This document shows, piece after piece, positions 42,813-51,607 of a stretch of DNA of 64,000 bases (positions within the stretch are counted from its first letter, which is position 1; every line of letters starts with the position of its first letter). Location of the stretch: positions 248,001-312,000 of the forward strand of contig CAWHBN010000013.1 in assembly GCA_963827705.1 (NCBI GenBank). Direction: 5' to 3'. The notes under the pieces were generated by a model, which searched no databases, had not been told where the DNA came from, and saw only the letters and a program-made list of their open reading frames with translations. The stretch comes from JACDAN01 sp963827705 (GTDB lineage: Bacteria > Actinomycetota > Thermoleophilia > Gaiellales > Gaiellaceae). Both the position numbers and the translations under genes were made by a program.

Positions 42813-42824
42813 TAGGATCGTCCC
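42813..42824 (+). promoter_or_regulatory. Leaderless -10 box, small gene 42825
   Basis: TAGGAT (42813-42818), 6 bases, ATG at 42825. Confidence 0.5.
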
Positions 42825-43016
42825 ATGGACGGCCAGGCACAGGCGCGGCGTCTGCGCTCCTTCCTGATCGGCAGCGCGGTCGGTGCCTCCGCGGTCCTGG
42901 CCGCAGCCCGGCGCCGGCGGCGCCGGCGGGAACGGCGTCCGGTCGGCCTTGCCGCGTTCGAGGGCGCGCCGTGTTATCAGGAGACGATGGAGGAGAGGGA
43001 CCAGGGGTCGACCTAG
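42825..43016 (+). CDS. Small basic protein with one hydrophobic segment
   Basis: 63 residues: a short N-terminus, a hydrophobic stretch (FLIGSAVGASAVLAAA), an Arg run (RRRRRRRERR) and an acidic end. It could be a single-pass membrane protein with a basic stop-transfer. The leaderless -10 spacing supports the ATG. I know no family; weak call. Confidence 0.5.
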   Translation: MDGQAQARRLRSFLIGSAVGASAVLAAARRRRRRRERRPVGLAAFEGAPCYQETMEERDQGST

Positions 43017-43038
43017 GCCCTAGCTATCCTCTGGCAGG

Positions 43039-43320
43039 GTGCCGGTCTACGAGTACAAGTGCCCTAACGGGCATCTTTTCGAGCTTTTTCACGGCATCCA
43101 AGAGCCGTCGCCCGAGACATGTCCCGAGTGCGGCGAAGGCCCGGTGACCCGCGTCCTGCACCCGGTTGCCGTCCACTTCAAGGGCTCGGGGTTCTACTCC
43201 ACGGACTACGGACGCGGCGGCCGCAAGCCGTCCCGCGACGGCGACAAGGCGGACAAGCCCGACTCCGGCGGCGACAAGAAAGAGCCGGAGAAGAAGACAC
43301 CCGCCGCCGAAGCGAGCTAG
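43039..43320 (+). CDS. FmdB-type zinc-ribbon regulatory protein
   Basis: 93 residues. PVYEYKCPNGHLFELFHGIQ then CPECGEGPVTRVLHPVAV: a CxxxxH/CxxC putative zinc ribbon of the FmdB family, followed by a lysine-rich disordered tail. The function is unclear (named for a formamidase-regulator homologue). GTG start 8 bases after TATCCT. Confidence 0.88.
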   Translation: MPVYEYKCPNGHLFELFHGIQEPSPETCPECGEGPVTRVLHPVAVHFKGSGFYSTDYGRGGRKPSRDGDKADKPDSGGDKKEPEKKTPAAEAS

Positions 43321-43324
43321 GGGC

Positions 43325-44479
43325 CTAGGTCAGCGGCGTCCCGCGGAGGCAGCCTGCGCCGGAGATCGGGCTCGGCGGCTGGATCGCCGAGCGGCCGCTG
43401 AACATCAGGAGCACCGAGGCGTTGTCGTCTCCGTCGCCGGTGACACCGAGGCGGCAGTAGACGGTGCGGTCCTCCGCCGAGCGGAACCGGAGCCAGGCGA
43501 GCTGGAAGAGCTCGTTCGTCGAGAGGTCTGTCGTGAGCGGGCTGACGAGCTCTTCCCCGATGAACGGCAACCGGAGGAAGGTCCCGAAGCTGACCATCTT
43601 GTCCAGGGTTGCCTGGAGGACCTGCTGCTGGCGGCCCACGCGGTTGAGGTCGCTCTCGCTCGGGTCCAGGAGGTTCGTCCTGATCCGGGAGTAGATCTGC
43701 GCGTGGCGGCCGTCCAGCTCGTGGCGGCCGCGGCCGAAGCGCCACCCGCCCCAGCGCTGGCACCGTTCGGCGCTCGGGTAGGGACACTCGATCTTCGTCA
43801 CGGCGGGCTTGCGGACGTCAACCACGACGCCGTCAAGCGCGTCCACTACCTGACGGAACGCCGTCATGTCCAGGAGGATGATGTGGTTCACGTCGATCCC
43901 GAACGCCTCGCGGATCGTCCGGATCGTGAGCGCCGGCCCGCCGTTGGGAAGCGACGAGTTGATCTTCTCGTGGCCGAAGCCCGGAATCTCGACCTCGAGG
44001 TCGCGCGGAATCGAGAGGTAGGTGATCCCGTGGTGGTCGGGGTCGGTGCGGAGGAGCATGATCGAGTCGGCGAGGCGGTTCCCGCGCCGGGTGGGATGTG
44101 CCGAATGGTCGCTGCCGACGATCAGCGTCGTGCTCGGCTCCGAGAGCATCCAGCCGTCCACGGGCGCGAGCTGAGCCTTTGCAGGCTCGCCCAGGCGGTC
44201 GTTGGCCTCCTCGACACCGCGCCGAACCGCCAGGTAGCCGGCGACGGTCCAGCCGATCAGGAGCAGGACCAGCCCGGTGACGCCGAGCGAGACGATCCGC
44301 CCCGTGCTGAAGCGGCGCGGCTTCTTCGCAGGCCCCGGACCGGCGTAGCGACGGGGTTTCGGCGCCTCACGAGGCGCGTTCTTCCGACGCTCGGGCTTCG
44401 GGGATCGCTGGAGGGTCGGCACGCCGCCAGTGGCACGGCCTCCGCGGTAGACGCGGTACGGCTTGTCTTCGCGGGCCAT
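43325..44479 (-). CDS. LytR-CpsA-Psr (LCP) cell-wall glycopolymer transferase
   Basis: 384 residues. A basic cytoplasmic N-terminus (to about 60), one membrane segment (IVSLGVTGLVLLLIGWTVAG), then the LCP domain: TTLIVGSDHSAHPTRRGNRL, SIMLLRTDPDHHGITYLSIP, RDLEVEIPGFGHEKIN and RTNLLDPSESDLNRVGRQQQ with the conserved Asp and Arg residues. LCP enzymes attach polymers to peptidoglycan. I start at the ATG at 44479; the frame is open to 44548 but the -10 box TACGAT lies at 44490-44495. Confidence 0.9.
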   Translation of the reverse strand: MAREDKPYRVYRGGRATGGVPTLQRSPKPERRKNAPREAPKPRRYAGPGPAKKPRRFSTGRIVSLGVTGLVLLLIGWTVAGYLAVRRGVEEANDRLGEPAKAQLAPVDGWMLSEPSTTLIVGSDHSAHPTRRGNRLADSIMLLRTDPDHHGITYLSIPRDLEVEIPGFGHEKINSSLPNGGPALTIRTIREAFGIDVNHIILLDMTAFRQVVDALDGVVVDVRKPAVTKIECPYPSAERCQRWGGWRFGRGRHELDGRHAQIYSRIRTNLLDPSESDLNRVGRQQQVLQATLDKMVSFGTFLRLPFIGEELVSPLTTDLSTNELFQLAWLRFRSAEDRTVYCRLGVTGDGDDNASVLLMFSGRSAIQPPSPISGAGCLRGTPLT

Positions 44480-44505
44480 CCGGCGGGGTATCGTAGCCGC
44501 CGCTC
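44480..44505. promoter_or_regulatory. Divergent overlapping -10 boxes, LCP and ROK genes
   Basis: TATCGTA at 44489-44495 gives TATCGT on the plus strand (11 bases before GTG at 44506) and TACGAT on the minus strand (10 bases before ATG at 44479). It is a second case of one symmetric element serving two genes. Confidence 0.5.
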
Positions 44506-45421
44506 GTGAGCGCCCCCCGAGCCATCGGCGTCGACTGCGGCGGGACAAAGATCCTGGCCGGCGTCGTCGGTCGGGACGGCACGGTCGACCGGCGTCACAC
44601 GGTTCCTACCCCGACCTCCTCTGAAGAGGACCTCCTCGAGGCGCTGGAAGGGGTCGTCGAAACCCTGCTGGGAGAGGACGTCGTTGCGATCGGAATGGGG
44701 GTCCCGTCCCAGATCGACCAGCGGACCGGGAGGGCCGTCTCGTCCGTCCACGTTCCGCTGAGCGACGTCGACCTTCGTGGCCGGATGCGGGACCGGTTCG
44801 GGCTCCCGGTGGGGATCGACAACGACGGGAACGTCGCGGCGATCGCCGAGTGGCAGCTGGGCGCCGGGAAGGGGGGCGTCGAACGTCGTGCTCCTGACGC
44901 TCGGGACCGGCATCGGAGGTGGGCTGATCCTCGACGGCCGGCCGTTCCGCGGGTCCGTCGGCGGAGGCGCGGAGCTCGGCCACATGGTCCTCGACTACGG
45001 CGGCCCGCCGTGCAAGGGCGACTGCACGGGGCACGGCCACTTCGAGGCGTTCGCGGCCGGGTCAGCCGCGAACGCGCTTGCCCGGGCGCGCTTCGGCGAG
45101 CACGCCGACGCACGCCGGCTGGTCGACGCGGCCGAGGGCGGCGATCAAGGAGCGATTTCCGACCTCGCCGAGCTCGGGCACAGGCTCGGAGCCGGCATCG
45201 GCTCGCTCGTGAACATCTTCAACCCGGAGCTCGTGATCATCGGCGGCGGCTTCGCGGACGCCGGCGAGCTCATCTTGGGCCCGGCGCGGGAGACGCTGGC
45301 GGTCGAAGGGCTTCCCCTGCCGCGGGAGGTCGTGCGTATCGTGCTGGCGGAGCTCGGCCACGAGGCGGGGATGGTGGGCGCCGCGCTCGTCGGGTTCGAG
45401 ACGCTCGACGAACCCTCGTAG
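44506..45421 (+). CDS. ROK family glucokinase, one frameshift
   Basis: About 304 residues once repaired. N-terminal ATP site VDCGGTKILAGVV, then VGIDNDGNVAAIAEWQLG; after the shift, LLTLGTGIGGGLILDG, GAELGHMVLDYGG, a cysteine pair in PPCKGDCTGHGHFEAF and NIFNPELVIIGGGFADAGE. An extra G in the run of six Gs at 44871-44876 breaks the frame; five Gs give AGKGASNVV and a length divisible by three. It probably phosphorylates glucose; other hexoses are possible. Confidence 0.9.
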
Positions 45422-45424
45422 GCC

Positions 45425-46232
45425 ATGCCGCTCGCGGTCTGTGCGACCCCGATCGGCAACCTCGACGACGTCACGCTCCGCGTCCTCGACGAGTTGCGAG
45501 CGGCCGACGTCGTCCTCTGCGAGGACACGCGTCACACGCGCGGCTTGCTCACCCGGCACGGGATCGACGCGCGACTGCTTGAGCTACCACGAGCACAACG
45601 AGGCGAAGCGGACCGCGGAGTTGCTGCCGCGCCTGGTGTCAGGTGAGCGGATCGCGCTCGTCTCCGATGCGGGGATGCCGGGCATCAGCGACCCGGGCGC
45701 CCGGCTCGTCGGAGCCGCACTCGAGGCCGGGGTACCGGTGTCCGTGCTGCCGGGGCCGTCGGCGGTCGAGAGCGCGGTCGCGGCCAGCGGCTTCGAGTTC
45801 GATCGGTACCAGTTCGTCGGCTTCCTTCCGCGCGGTGCGGGTGAGCTCTCGGCGCTCTGGCGAGAGTTGGCGCAATGGCGTCACGCTCTTGTCGCATTTG
45901 AGTCGCCGAACCGGCTGGCCCGATCCCTCGCGAGCCTTGCCGAGGCGCTTCCGGATAGGCCGGTGGCGGTTTGCCGGGAGCTGACCAAGCGGTTCGAGGA
46001 AGTCGTTCGCGGGCCCGCGTCCGACGTGGCGGATCGCTTTGCCGACGGGACAAAGGGCGAGATCACGGTCGTGATCGGGCCGGGCGTGGTCCAGGGTGTG
46101 GCGGACCAGGACGACGCGCTCGAGGCCGTCGCGGACCTGCTCCGCTCAGGCACGTCCCGAAAGACGGCTGCAGAGGTCGTCTCGCGGCTGACAGGGGTGC
46201 CGAAGAAGCGGCTGTACGACACCTCGCTGTAG
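45425..46232 (+). CDS. rsmI: 16S rRNA (cytidine1402-2'-O)-methyltransferase RsmI, one frameshift
   Basis: About 268 residues once repaired. N-terminus LAVCATPIGNLDDVTLRVLD, LCEDTRHTRGLL; after the shift SYHEHNEAKRTAELLPRL, ALVSDAGMPGISDPGARLV, LPGPSAVESAVAASGF and FVGFLPRG, all RsmI hallmarks. One extra T near 45581 (CTGCTTGAGC for CTGCTGAGC) breaks the frame; removing it makes the length divisible by three. It methylates the ribose of C1402 in 16S rRNA. Confidence 0.92.
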
Positions 46233-46274
46233 CCGTTCTGGACAACAGCCGGGTGCCTTGCTAGGTTCGCCGGG

Positions 46275-47531
46275 ATGTTCACCCGACTGGCAACAACGCT
46301 AGCGGTCTTTGCACTGCTCGCTCCACCGGCCGGCTCCGCGTGGACCTGGCCTGCGACCGGGGAGGTCATCAGGGGATTCGACTACGGCGGCGGTGCGTAC
46401 ACGGCCTCCGGACATCGCGGGGTCGACATCGCCGGCGCGGCCGGCGCTGAGGTCCTGGCCCCCGCAGCCGGGCATGTGAGCTTCGCCGGGTCGCTGCCGT
46501 CGAACGGCCGGGCGGTCTCGATCCGAACTGCGGACGGCTGGGCCGTCACCCTCACGCAGCTCGGCTCGGTGATCGTCTCGATCGGGGACGGTGTCGCGGA
46601 AGGCGAGACCGTCGGGACGATCGCAGCGGCCAGTGAGCCGGCAGCGGTTCCCCACGTCCAGCTCGGCACGCGACGTGCCGACGATCCGCGCGGCTACGTG
46701 GACCCGTTGACGCTGCTCCCGTCGCGCCTGCCCGCCCCGCCGCCTGCCGCCGCGCCGACGCCGATGATGTCCGCTCCCCAGGCGGCGCCCGGGGCTGTCG
46801 AGCCCGCGCCGACCGAGTCAGTGCCTTCGACCGAGGCGGCGCGCGGAACGGCTCCCGCAGGAGCAGGCCCCGCGGTGATGGCACGACCGCCGCAGACCAG
46901 ACGCCTCTCGACGCGGCCGCGTGGTCGGGCGACGCACCCGACCGCGACACGAGCAGCGCCGAGGCCGCATCAGCAGCGGCCGAGCGCTCGCCGCCCCGGG
47001 CGCCAGGTCGGCGAGCGGAGAACGCCGTCTCGGCCGGTGACTGCGCCGCCCGCGACCGCTACGGCGCCTCGGTCAACCGTCCGGGCCGTCACGCCCGCAC
47101 CCACTGCCGTGGCCACGCCGGCCGCGCCGAGACTCGTGCCGAGCCCTGCTCGGGATTCGCGGCCGCCGTGGACGCTACTCCTCGCGGCAACACTCGCCCT
47201 GGCCGCCGTCCTCCTGCTCCGCCGACGGGGCGTGAGGCAGTCCGCGGCCGCTCCGGTGGCGCCAAACCCCGCGCCTATCATGGACGCCCATGACCTTCTA
47301 CCTGACCACACCGATCTACTACGTCAACTCGACGCCGCACATCGGGCATGCGTACACGACGCTCGCGGCGGACATCCTCGTGCGCCATCACGGGCAGCGA
47401 GGCGAGGACACGTTCTTCCTCACCGGCACGGACGAGCACGCCTCGAAGGTGTATCGCGTCGCAGAGGAGCAGGGGCTGGATCCGAAGGTCTACGTCGACC
47501 AAATCGCGGAGAAGTGGCGCGAAGTCCCTGA
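46275..47531 (+). CDS. M23-like (LytM) exported protein, degenerate active site
   Basis: A signal peptide (TTLAVFALLAPPAGSAW) is followed by a LytM domain at about 25-155 with GHRGVDIAG (zinc His and Asp) but PHVQLG where HxH is expected, so the second zinc ligand is missing and the enzyme may be inactive. A long Pro/Ala/Arg-rich linker and a C-terminal membrane helix (WTLLLAATLALAAVLLL) follow. The open frame runs 242 bases into metG, which is implausible; the true stop is probably near 47290 and lost to an indel. The ATG follows TAGGTT by 7 bases. Confidence 0.7.
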   Translation: MFTRLATTLAVFALLAPPAGSAWTWPATGEVIRGFDYGGGAYTASGHRGVDIAGAAGAEVLAPAAGHVSFAGSLPSNGRAVSIRTADGWAVTLTQLGSVIVSIGDGVAEGETVGTIAAASEPAAVPHVQLGTRRADDPRGYVDPLTLLPSRLPAPPPAAAPTPMMSAPQAAPGAVEPAPTESVPSTEAARGTAPAGAGPAVMARPPQTRRLSTRPRGRATHPTATRAAPRPHQQRPSARRPGRQVGERRTPSRPVTAPPATATAPRSTVRAVTPAPTAVATPAAPRLVPSPARDSRPPWTLLLAATLALAAVLLLRRRGVRQSAAAPVAPNPAPIMDAHDLLPDHTDLLRQLDAAHRACVHDARGGHPRAPSRAARRGHVLPHRHGRARLEGVSRRRGAGAGSEGLRRPNRGEVARSP

Positions 47532-48807
47532 ACAGGTCGGTGCAGACATTGACTTCTTCATCCGCACGACGGACGAGGGTCACAAGCGATTCGTCCAGGA
47601 GTTCGTTCAGCGGATCTACGACAACGGCGACATCTACGAGGACACGTACTCGGGTCTCTACTGCGTCGGCTGCGAGGCGTTCAAGAGCGAGGACGAGCTC
47701 GTCGACGGGAAGTGCCCGGACCACGGCACCGTTCCGGAGTGGATCGAGGAGAAGAACTACTTCTTCAGGCTCTCGCGCTACCAGGAGCCGCTGCTGAAGC
47801 TCTACGACGAGCGGCCGGACTTCGTGCTGCCGGAGTTCCGCCGAAACGAGGCGAGGAGCTTCATCGCGGGCGGCCTCGAGGACTTCAGCCTCAGCCGGGC
47901 CGGACAGCCCTGGGGCGTTCCGGTTCCGTGGGATCAGGACCAGGTCGTCTACGTCTGGGTCGACGCGTTGATCAACTACCTCAGCGCGCTGACGTATGCG
48001 AGGCCGGGCGAGGACTTGCGCGAGCGCTACTGGCCGCACGTCCGGCATCTCATCGCGAAGGACATCCTGCGGTTCCACTGCGTCTTCTGGCCGGCGCTGC
48101 TGCTCTCAGCCGGCTACGAGGTGCCGCGCCGGATCTTCGTCCACGGGTACCTCACGCTCGACGAGCGCAAGATCTCGAAGTCACTGGGGAACGTGATCGA
48201 TCCGCTCAACCTCGTCGACGTCTACGGCTCGGACGCCGTTCGTTACTGGGCCACGCGGTCGGTGCAGTTCGGCCAGGACGGCTCGGTGTCGCTCGATTCG
48301 CTGCACGAGCGCTACGAGCGCGAGCTCGGCAACGACCTCGGGAACCTCGTGTCGAGAACGACCGCGATGATCGCGAAGTACCGCGACGGGCGGATTCCTC
48401 TCGCTCCGGGCGCCGAGGGAGCGCCGTCGCTCGACGCGCTCGGCCAGGAGGTCGAGAAGCGGCTCGACGATTTCGACCTCACCGGTGCGATCGACGTGAT
48501 CTGGGAAGTCGTCCGCGCGCTGAACAAGTTCGTGACCGACTCGAAGCCGTGGGAGCTGGCGAAGGACGACGCCAACGCCGAGGAGCTTGACCGCGTGCTC
48601 TACGCACTGGCCGACGGCATCCGCGTCGTCGCCGTCGCGCTGCACGCGTATCTGCCGGAGACGACGCCTCGCATCCTTCAGGCACTCGGCCAGCCGGAGG
48701 ACTTCGACTGGTCCTCTGTCGCGCCGGGCAAGACTGTCGAGACGGAGGACGTCCAGCCGGCGTCGCCGCTCTTTCCGCGCGTCGAGGCGCCGGCCGCCGC
48801 TGCGTGA
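47290..48807 (+). CDS. metG: Methionyl-tRNA synthetase
   Basis: 505 residues. HIGH motif in NSTPHIGHAYTTLAAD, a zinc knuckle (YCVGCEAFKSEDELVDGKCPDH), the KMSKS-type loop LDERKISKSLGN near residue 300, and the anticodon domain (FDLTGAIDVIWEVVRALNKF). It lacks the C-terminal EMAP-like domain. TATCAT ends 8 bases before the ATG. First gene of the metG-tatD-rsmA-ispE block. Confidence 0.97.
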   Translation: MTFYLTTPIYYVNSTPHIGHAYTTLAADILVRHHGQRGEDTFFLTGTDEHASKVYRVAEEQGLDPKVYVDQIAEKWREVPEQVGADIDFFIRTTDEGHKRFVQEFVQRIYDNGDIYEDTYSGLYCVGCEAFKSEDELVDGKCPDHGTVPEWIEEKNYFFRLSRYQEPLLKLYDERPDFVLPEFRRNEARSFIAGGLEDFSLSRAGQPWGVPVPWDQDQVVYVWVDALINYLSALTYARPGEDLRERYWPHVRHLIAKDILRFHCVFWPALLLSAGYEVPRRIFVHGYLTLDERKISKSLGNVIDPLNLVDVYGSDAVRYWATRSVQFGQDGSVSLDSLHERYERELGNDLGNLVSRTTAMIAKYRDGRIPLAPGAEGAPSLDALGQEVEKRLDDFDLTGAIDVIWEVVRALNKFVTDSKPWELAKDDANAEELDRVLYALADGIRVVAVALHAYLPETTPRILQALGQPEDFDWSSVAPGKTVETEDVQPASPLFPRVEAPAAAA

Positions 48808-49538
48808 TCGACACGCATGCGCACATGCTTGCGTGCGCAGGCCCTCCCGAGGAGTTGGTCGACCGCGCCCGGCAGGCGGGCGTCGACCGGATCCTCGAGG
48901 TCGGCGCCTGGCCTGACCGCTGGCGGCGGGTCACCGACTTCGGTGTCGCGACGGACGGCGTTTTCCCAGTACTCGGCATCCACCCGCACGTTGCAGGGGA
49001 AGCAGAGCCGGCGCAGCTCGAAGCGCTTCGCGAGCTGGATCCGGTCGCGGTGGGCGAAACGGGCCTCGACTACTACCGCGACTACGCGCCGCACGATGCG
49101 CAGCGCCAGCTCTTCCAGGCGCACCTCGCGGTCGCAGAGGAGCTCGGAAAGCCGGTCGTCATCCACTGCAGAGCAGCCGATGCAGATGTCGCCCGGGCGC
49201 TCGGCGACTTCGACGGCACCGTCATCCTCCACTGCTTCTCGTCCCAAGGGCTGCTCCGGCCCGCGCTCGAGCGCGGGTACTACGTGTCCTTCGCCGGGAA
49301 CGTGACCTACCCGAACGCCTACGACATCCGTTCCGCGGCCCGCGAGATTCCCTACGACCTGCTCCTGGCCGAGACCGACAGCCCGTACCTCTCTCCCCAG
49401 CCGCGCCGTGGGAGGCCGAACGAGCCGGCGAACCTCGTCCATACGGTCGCCGCGCTGGCCGAGCTTCGCGGGGTCGAGTTGGAAGAGCTTGCCGCGCAGT
49501 TGGATCGCAACGCGGACGCCGCGTTCGGCCTCGCGTGA
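48804..49538 (+). CDS. tatD: TatD family metal-dependent DNase
   Basis: 244 residues. IDTHAHMLACAG gives the N-terminal metal ligands; further ligands in GETGLDYYRDYAP, VIHCRAADADVARAL, ILHCFSSQGL and LAETDSPYLSPQ. Hydrolyses DNA ends in repair or degradation; some members deacylate D-amino acid tRNA. GTG start overlapping the metG stop (GTGA). Confidence 0.95.
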   Translation: MIDTHAHMLACAGPPEELVDRARQAGVDRILEVGAWPDRWRRVTDFGVATDGVFPVLGIHPHVAGEAEPAQLEALRELDPVAVGETGLDYYRDYAPHDAQRQLFQAHLAVAEELGKPVVIHCRAADADVARALGDFDGTVILHCFSSQGLLRPALERGYYVSFAGNVTYPNAYDIRSAAREIPYDLLLAETDSPYLSPQPRRGRPNEPANLVHTVAALAELRGVELEELAAQLDRNADAAFGLA

Positions 49539-50323
49539 GCGAGCTCCCGTCGCCGAGCAAAGAGCTCGGCCAGCACTTCCTGATCGACGACAACATCGTC
49601 CGCGTGATCGGCCGCCTCGCAGACATCCGTGGAGATGACGTCGTGCTGGAGATCGGGCCCGGGCAGGGCGTGCTGACGGCGTACTTGGCCGAACACGCCG
49701 GCGTGGTTCACGCGGTGGAGCTCGACCATCGACTCGAGCCGCACCTGCGCGATCGGTTCTCGAGCGCGGACAACGTCCGGCTCCACTTCCGTGACGCGCT
49801 CCGATTGGACGCCGCCGAGCTGGAGCCCGCGCCGACCAAGCTCGTCGCCAACCTGCCCTACAACGTCGCCACGCCGATCGTCGTCGAGAGCCTCGAGCGG
49901 CTGCCGACAGTGGGCTTCTGGTGCGTGATGGTGCAGCGGGAGGTTGCCGACCGCTTCTTCGCCGAGCCGCGGACGAAGGCGTACGGCGCGGTCTCCGTAC
50001 TGATCCAGCTGGCCGCCGTGCGGACGGGAACACATCCCGTGTCGCGGGAGGTCTTCCGCCCGAGACCCAACGTCGACTCGGCACTGGTCGCCTTCCGTCG
50101 CCGCGAAACGCCGCCGCCGATCGTGTGGGACGAGCTCAAGGCGGTCGTCGAGGCAGCGTTCGCGCATCGCCGGAAGCGGCTGCCGAACTCCCTCGAGCTC
50201 GCCGGGCTCGCCGATCGCCGCAAGGCGGAGGGGGCGCTCGCCGCGCTCGGTCGGCCTGCCACGACCCGCGCCGAGGAGCTCGCACCGCCGGAGTTCGTCG
50301 AGCTCGCGGCCGCGCTTCGATGA
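49535..50323 (+). CDS. rsmA: 16S rRNA (adenine1518/1519-N6)-dimethyltransferase
   Basis: 262 residues. LGQHFLIDDNIVRVIGRLAD at the N-terminus, SAM motif VLEIGPGQGVLTAYLAEHA, and the NLPYNVATPIVV active-site motif near residue 107, then RPNVDSALVAFRR. It dimethylates two adenines of helix 45. GTG start in the tatD stop; its TGA overlaps the ispE ATG. Confidence 0.97.
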   Translation: MSELPSPSKELGQHFLIDDNIVRVIGRLADIRGDDVVLEIGPGQGVLTAYLAEHAGVVHAVELDHRLEPHLRDRFSSADNVRLHFRDALRLDAAELEPAPTKLVANLPYNVATPIVVESLERLPTVGFWCVMVQREVADRFFAEPRTKAYGAVSVLIQLAAVRTGTHPVSREVFRPRPNVDSALVAFRRRETPPPIVWDELKAVVEAAFAHRRKRLPNSLELAGLADRRKAEGALAALGRPATTRAEELAPPEFVELAAALR

Positions 50324-51120
50324 CGGAGCTGGTCGCACCGGCCAAGCTGAACCTCGCGCTCGTGGTCGGGCCGAAACGGGCCGACGGAAAGCACGAGGTC
50401 GCGACGGTGCTCCAACGAATCGCGCTTGCGGACACGGTCCGCCTCGAGCCTGCCGAGGAGCTCGAGGTTCGCGGCTTCCCGGACGACACGCTCGTCCGCC
50501 GAGCCCTCGAGCTGGCCGCCGCCCGCGCCGGCGGCGAGCCAAACTGGCGCGCGACGATCGGGAAGCAGATTCCCGTGGCCTCGGGCCTTGGCGGCGGGAG
50601 CTCGGACGCCGCGGCGGCGCTCAGGCTCGCGAACGACGCGCTGGGCGGCGCGCTCTCCGCAGACGAGCTCCACGGCATCGCCGCCGAGCTCGGCGCGGAT
50701 GTCCCGTACTTCCTCACCGCCGGGCCGCAGCTCGGCGAGGGTGACGGCACGGAGCTCACGCCTCTCGACCTGCCGCAGGAGTACTGGGTCGTCCTCGTCG
50801 TACCGAGCTCGGAACGGAAGCACTCGACGGCTGCGGTCTACGAGGCCTTCGACGCCCGAGACGGAGCGGAAGGCTTCGAGCAGCGCCGGGCGGAGCTTGC
50901 CAGGACGCTCGTCCTCGGCGATCTCGCCGCGCTGCCGCCCAACGACCTCGCGCGATCGCCGCTAGCCGGCGAGCTCAGCGACCAGGGCGCCTTCCGGGCG
51001 GACGTAACGGGCGCCGGACCGGCCGTCTACGGGCTCTTCGCCGAGGAGTCGCAGGCAGTCGCGGCCTCTGCCGCGCTGGCGGCCCGCGGCGAGACCTGGG
51101 TGACGACATCCGGGTGGTAG
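50320..51120 (+). CDS. ispE: 4-diphosphocytidyl-2-C-methyl-D-erythritol kinase
   Basis: 266 residues, a GHMP kinase. AKLNLALVVGPKRADGKHE at the N-terminus, the ATP loop PVASGLGGGSSDAAAALRLA near residue 88, and DVTGAGPAVYGLF near the C-terminus. It phosphorylates CDP-methylerythritol in the non-mevalonate isoprenoid pathway. Confidence 0.96.
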   Translation: MTELVAPAKLNLALVVGPKRADGKHEVATVLQRIALADTVRLEPAEELEVRGFPDDTLVRRALELAAARAGGEPNWRATIGKQIPVASGLGGGSSDAAAALRLANDALGGALSADELHGIAAELGADVPYFLTAGPQLGEGDGTELTPLDLPQEYWVVLVVPSSERKHSTAAVYEAFDARDGAEGFEQRRAELARTLVLGDLAALPPNDLARSPLAGELSDQGAFRADVTGAGPAVYGLFAEESQAVAASAALAARGETWVTTSGW

Positions 51121-51130
51121 CGTCCGGCGC

Positions 51131-51481
51131 GTGATCGAGCAGCCGGTTCTCGAACACGGATCCACACGCTCGGGCCGCTGGCTTCGACGCCAGCGGACCA
51201 CTATCGCTGTCGCGATCGCCGTCGTCGAGGCGATTCTGTTCGTCTTCGGCGCGATCAGCCGTCCGCTTGCGATCGTCGTCGCGGTCGGGGTGATCGTCCT
51301 CTACCTCTGGCTCGGGCGAAGGCTCCGACCGCCGCTCGCCGACGTCGCCTGGATCGCCGCGGTGTCCCAGGCGCTCGTCGCGCTTGTTCCCGTCCTGTTC
51401 TTCTTCCTGGCGACTGCCACGATCGTCGCGATCGGGGCCCTCGCGGCCGTCGCGCTCGTCGTCCTCTTCAGTCGCCGCTAG
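51131..51481 (+). CDS. Small membrane protein
   Basis: 116 residues with three or four membrane segments (IAVAIAVVEAILFVFGAI, LAIVVAVGVIVLYLWLG, LVALVPVLFFFLATATIVAI). The GTG follows TAGCGT by 7 bases. Position after ispE and before tRNA-Gln is typical of many actinobacteria, but I know no function. Confidence 0.75.
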   Translation: MIEQPVLEHGSTRSGRWLRRQRTTIAVAIAVVEAILFVFGAISRPLAIVVAVGVIVLYLWLGRRLRPPLADVAWIAAVSQALVALVPVLFFFLATATIVAIGALAAVALVVLFSRR

Positions 51482-51519
51482 GCGCTGGCAGACTTGAACC
51501 TGGTTGACCTTCGAATCGG

Positions 51520-51593
51520 TGGGGCGTAGCCAAGTGGTAAGGCAGCGGGTTTTGGTCCCGCGATCCCAGGTTCGAATCCTGGCGCCCCAGCCA
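51520..51593 (+). tRNA. tRNA-Gln (anticodon TTG)
   Basis: Acceptor stem TGGGGCG pairs with CGCCCCA, discriminator G and an encoded CCA end. The D-arm holds AGCCAAGTGGTAAGGCA, the anticodon stem-loop GCGGG-TTTTGGT-CCCGC gives TTG, and the T-loop is GGTTCGAATCC. All stems pair. Confidence 0.97.
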
Positions 51594-51607
51594 TTGCGCG
51601 AGAGCAC

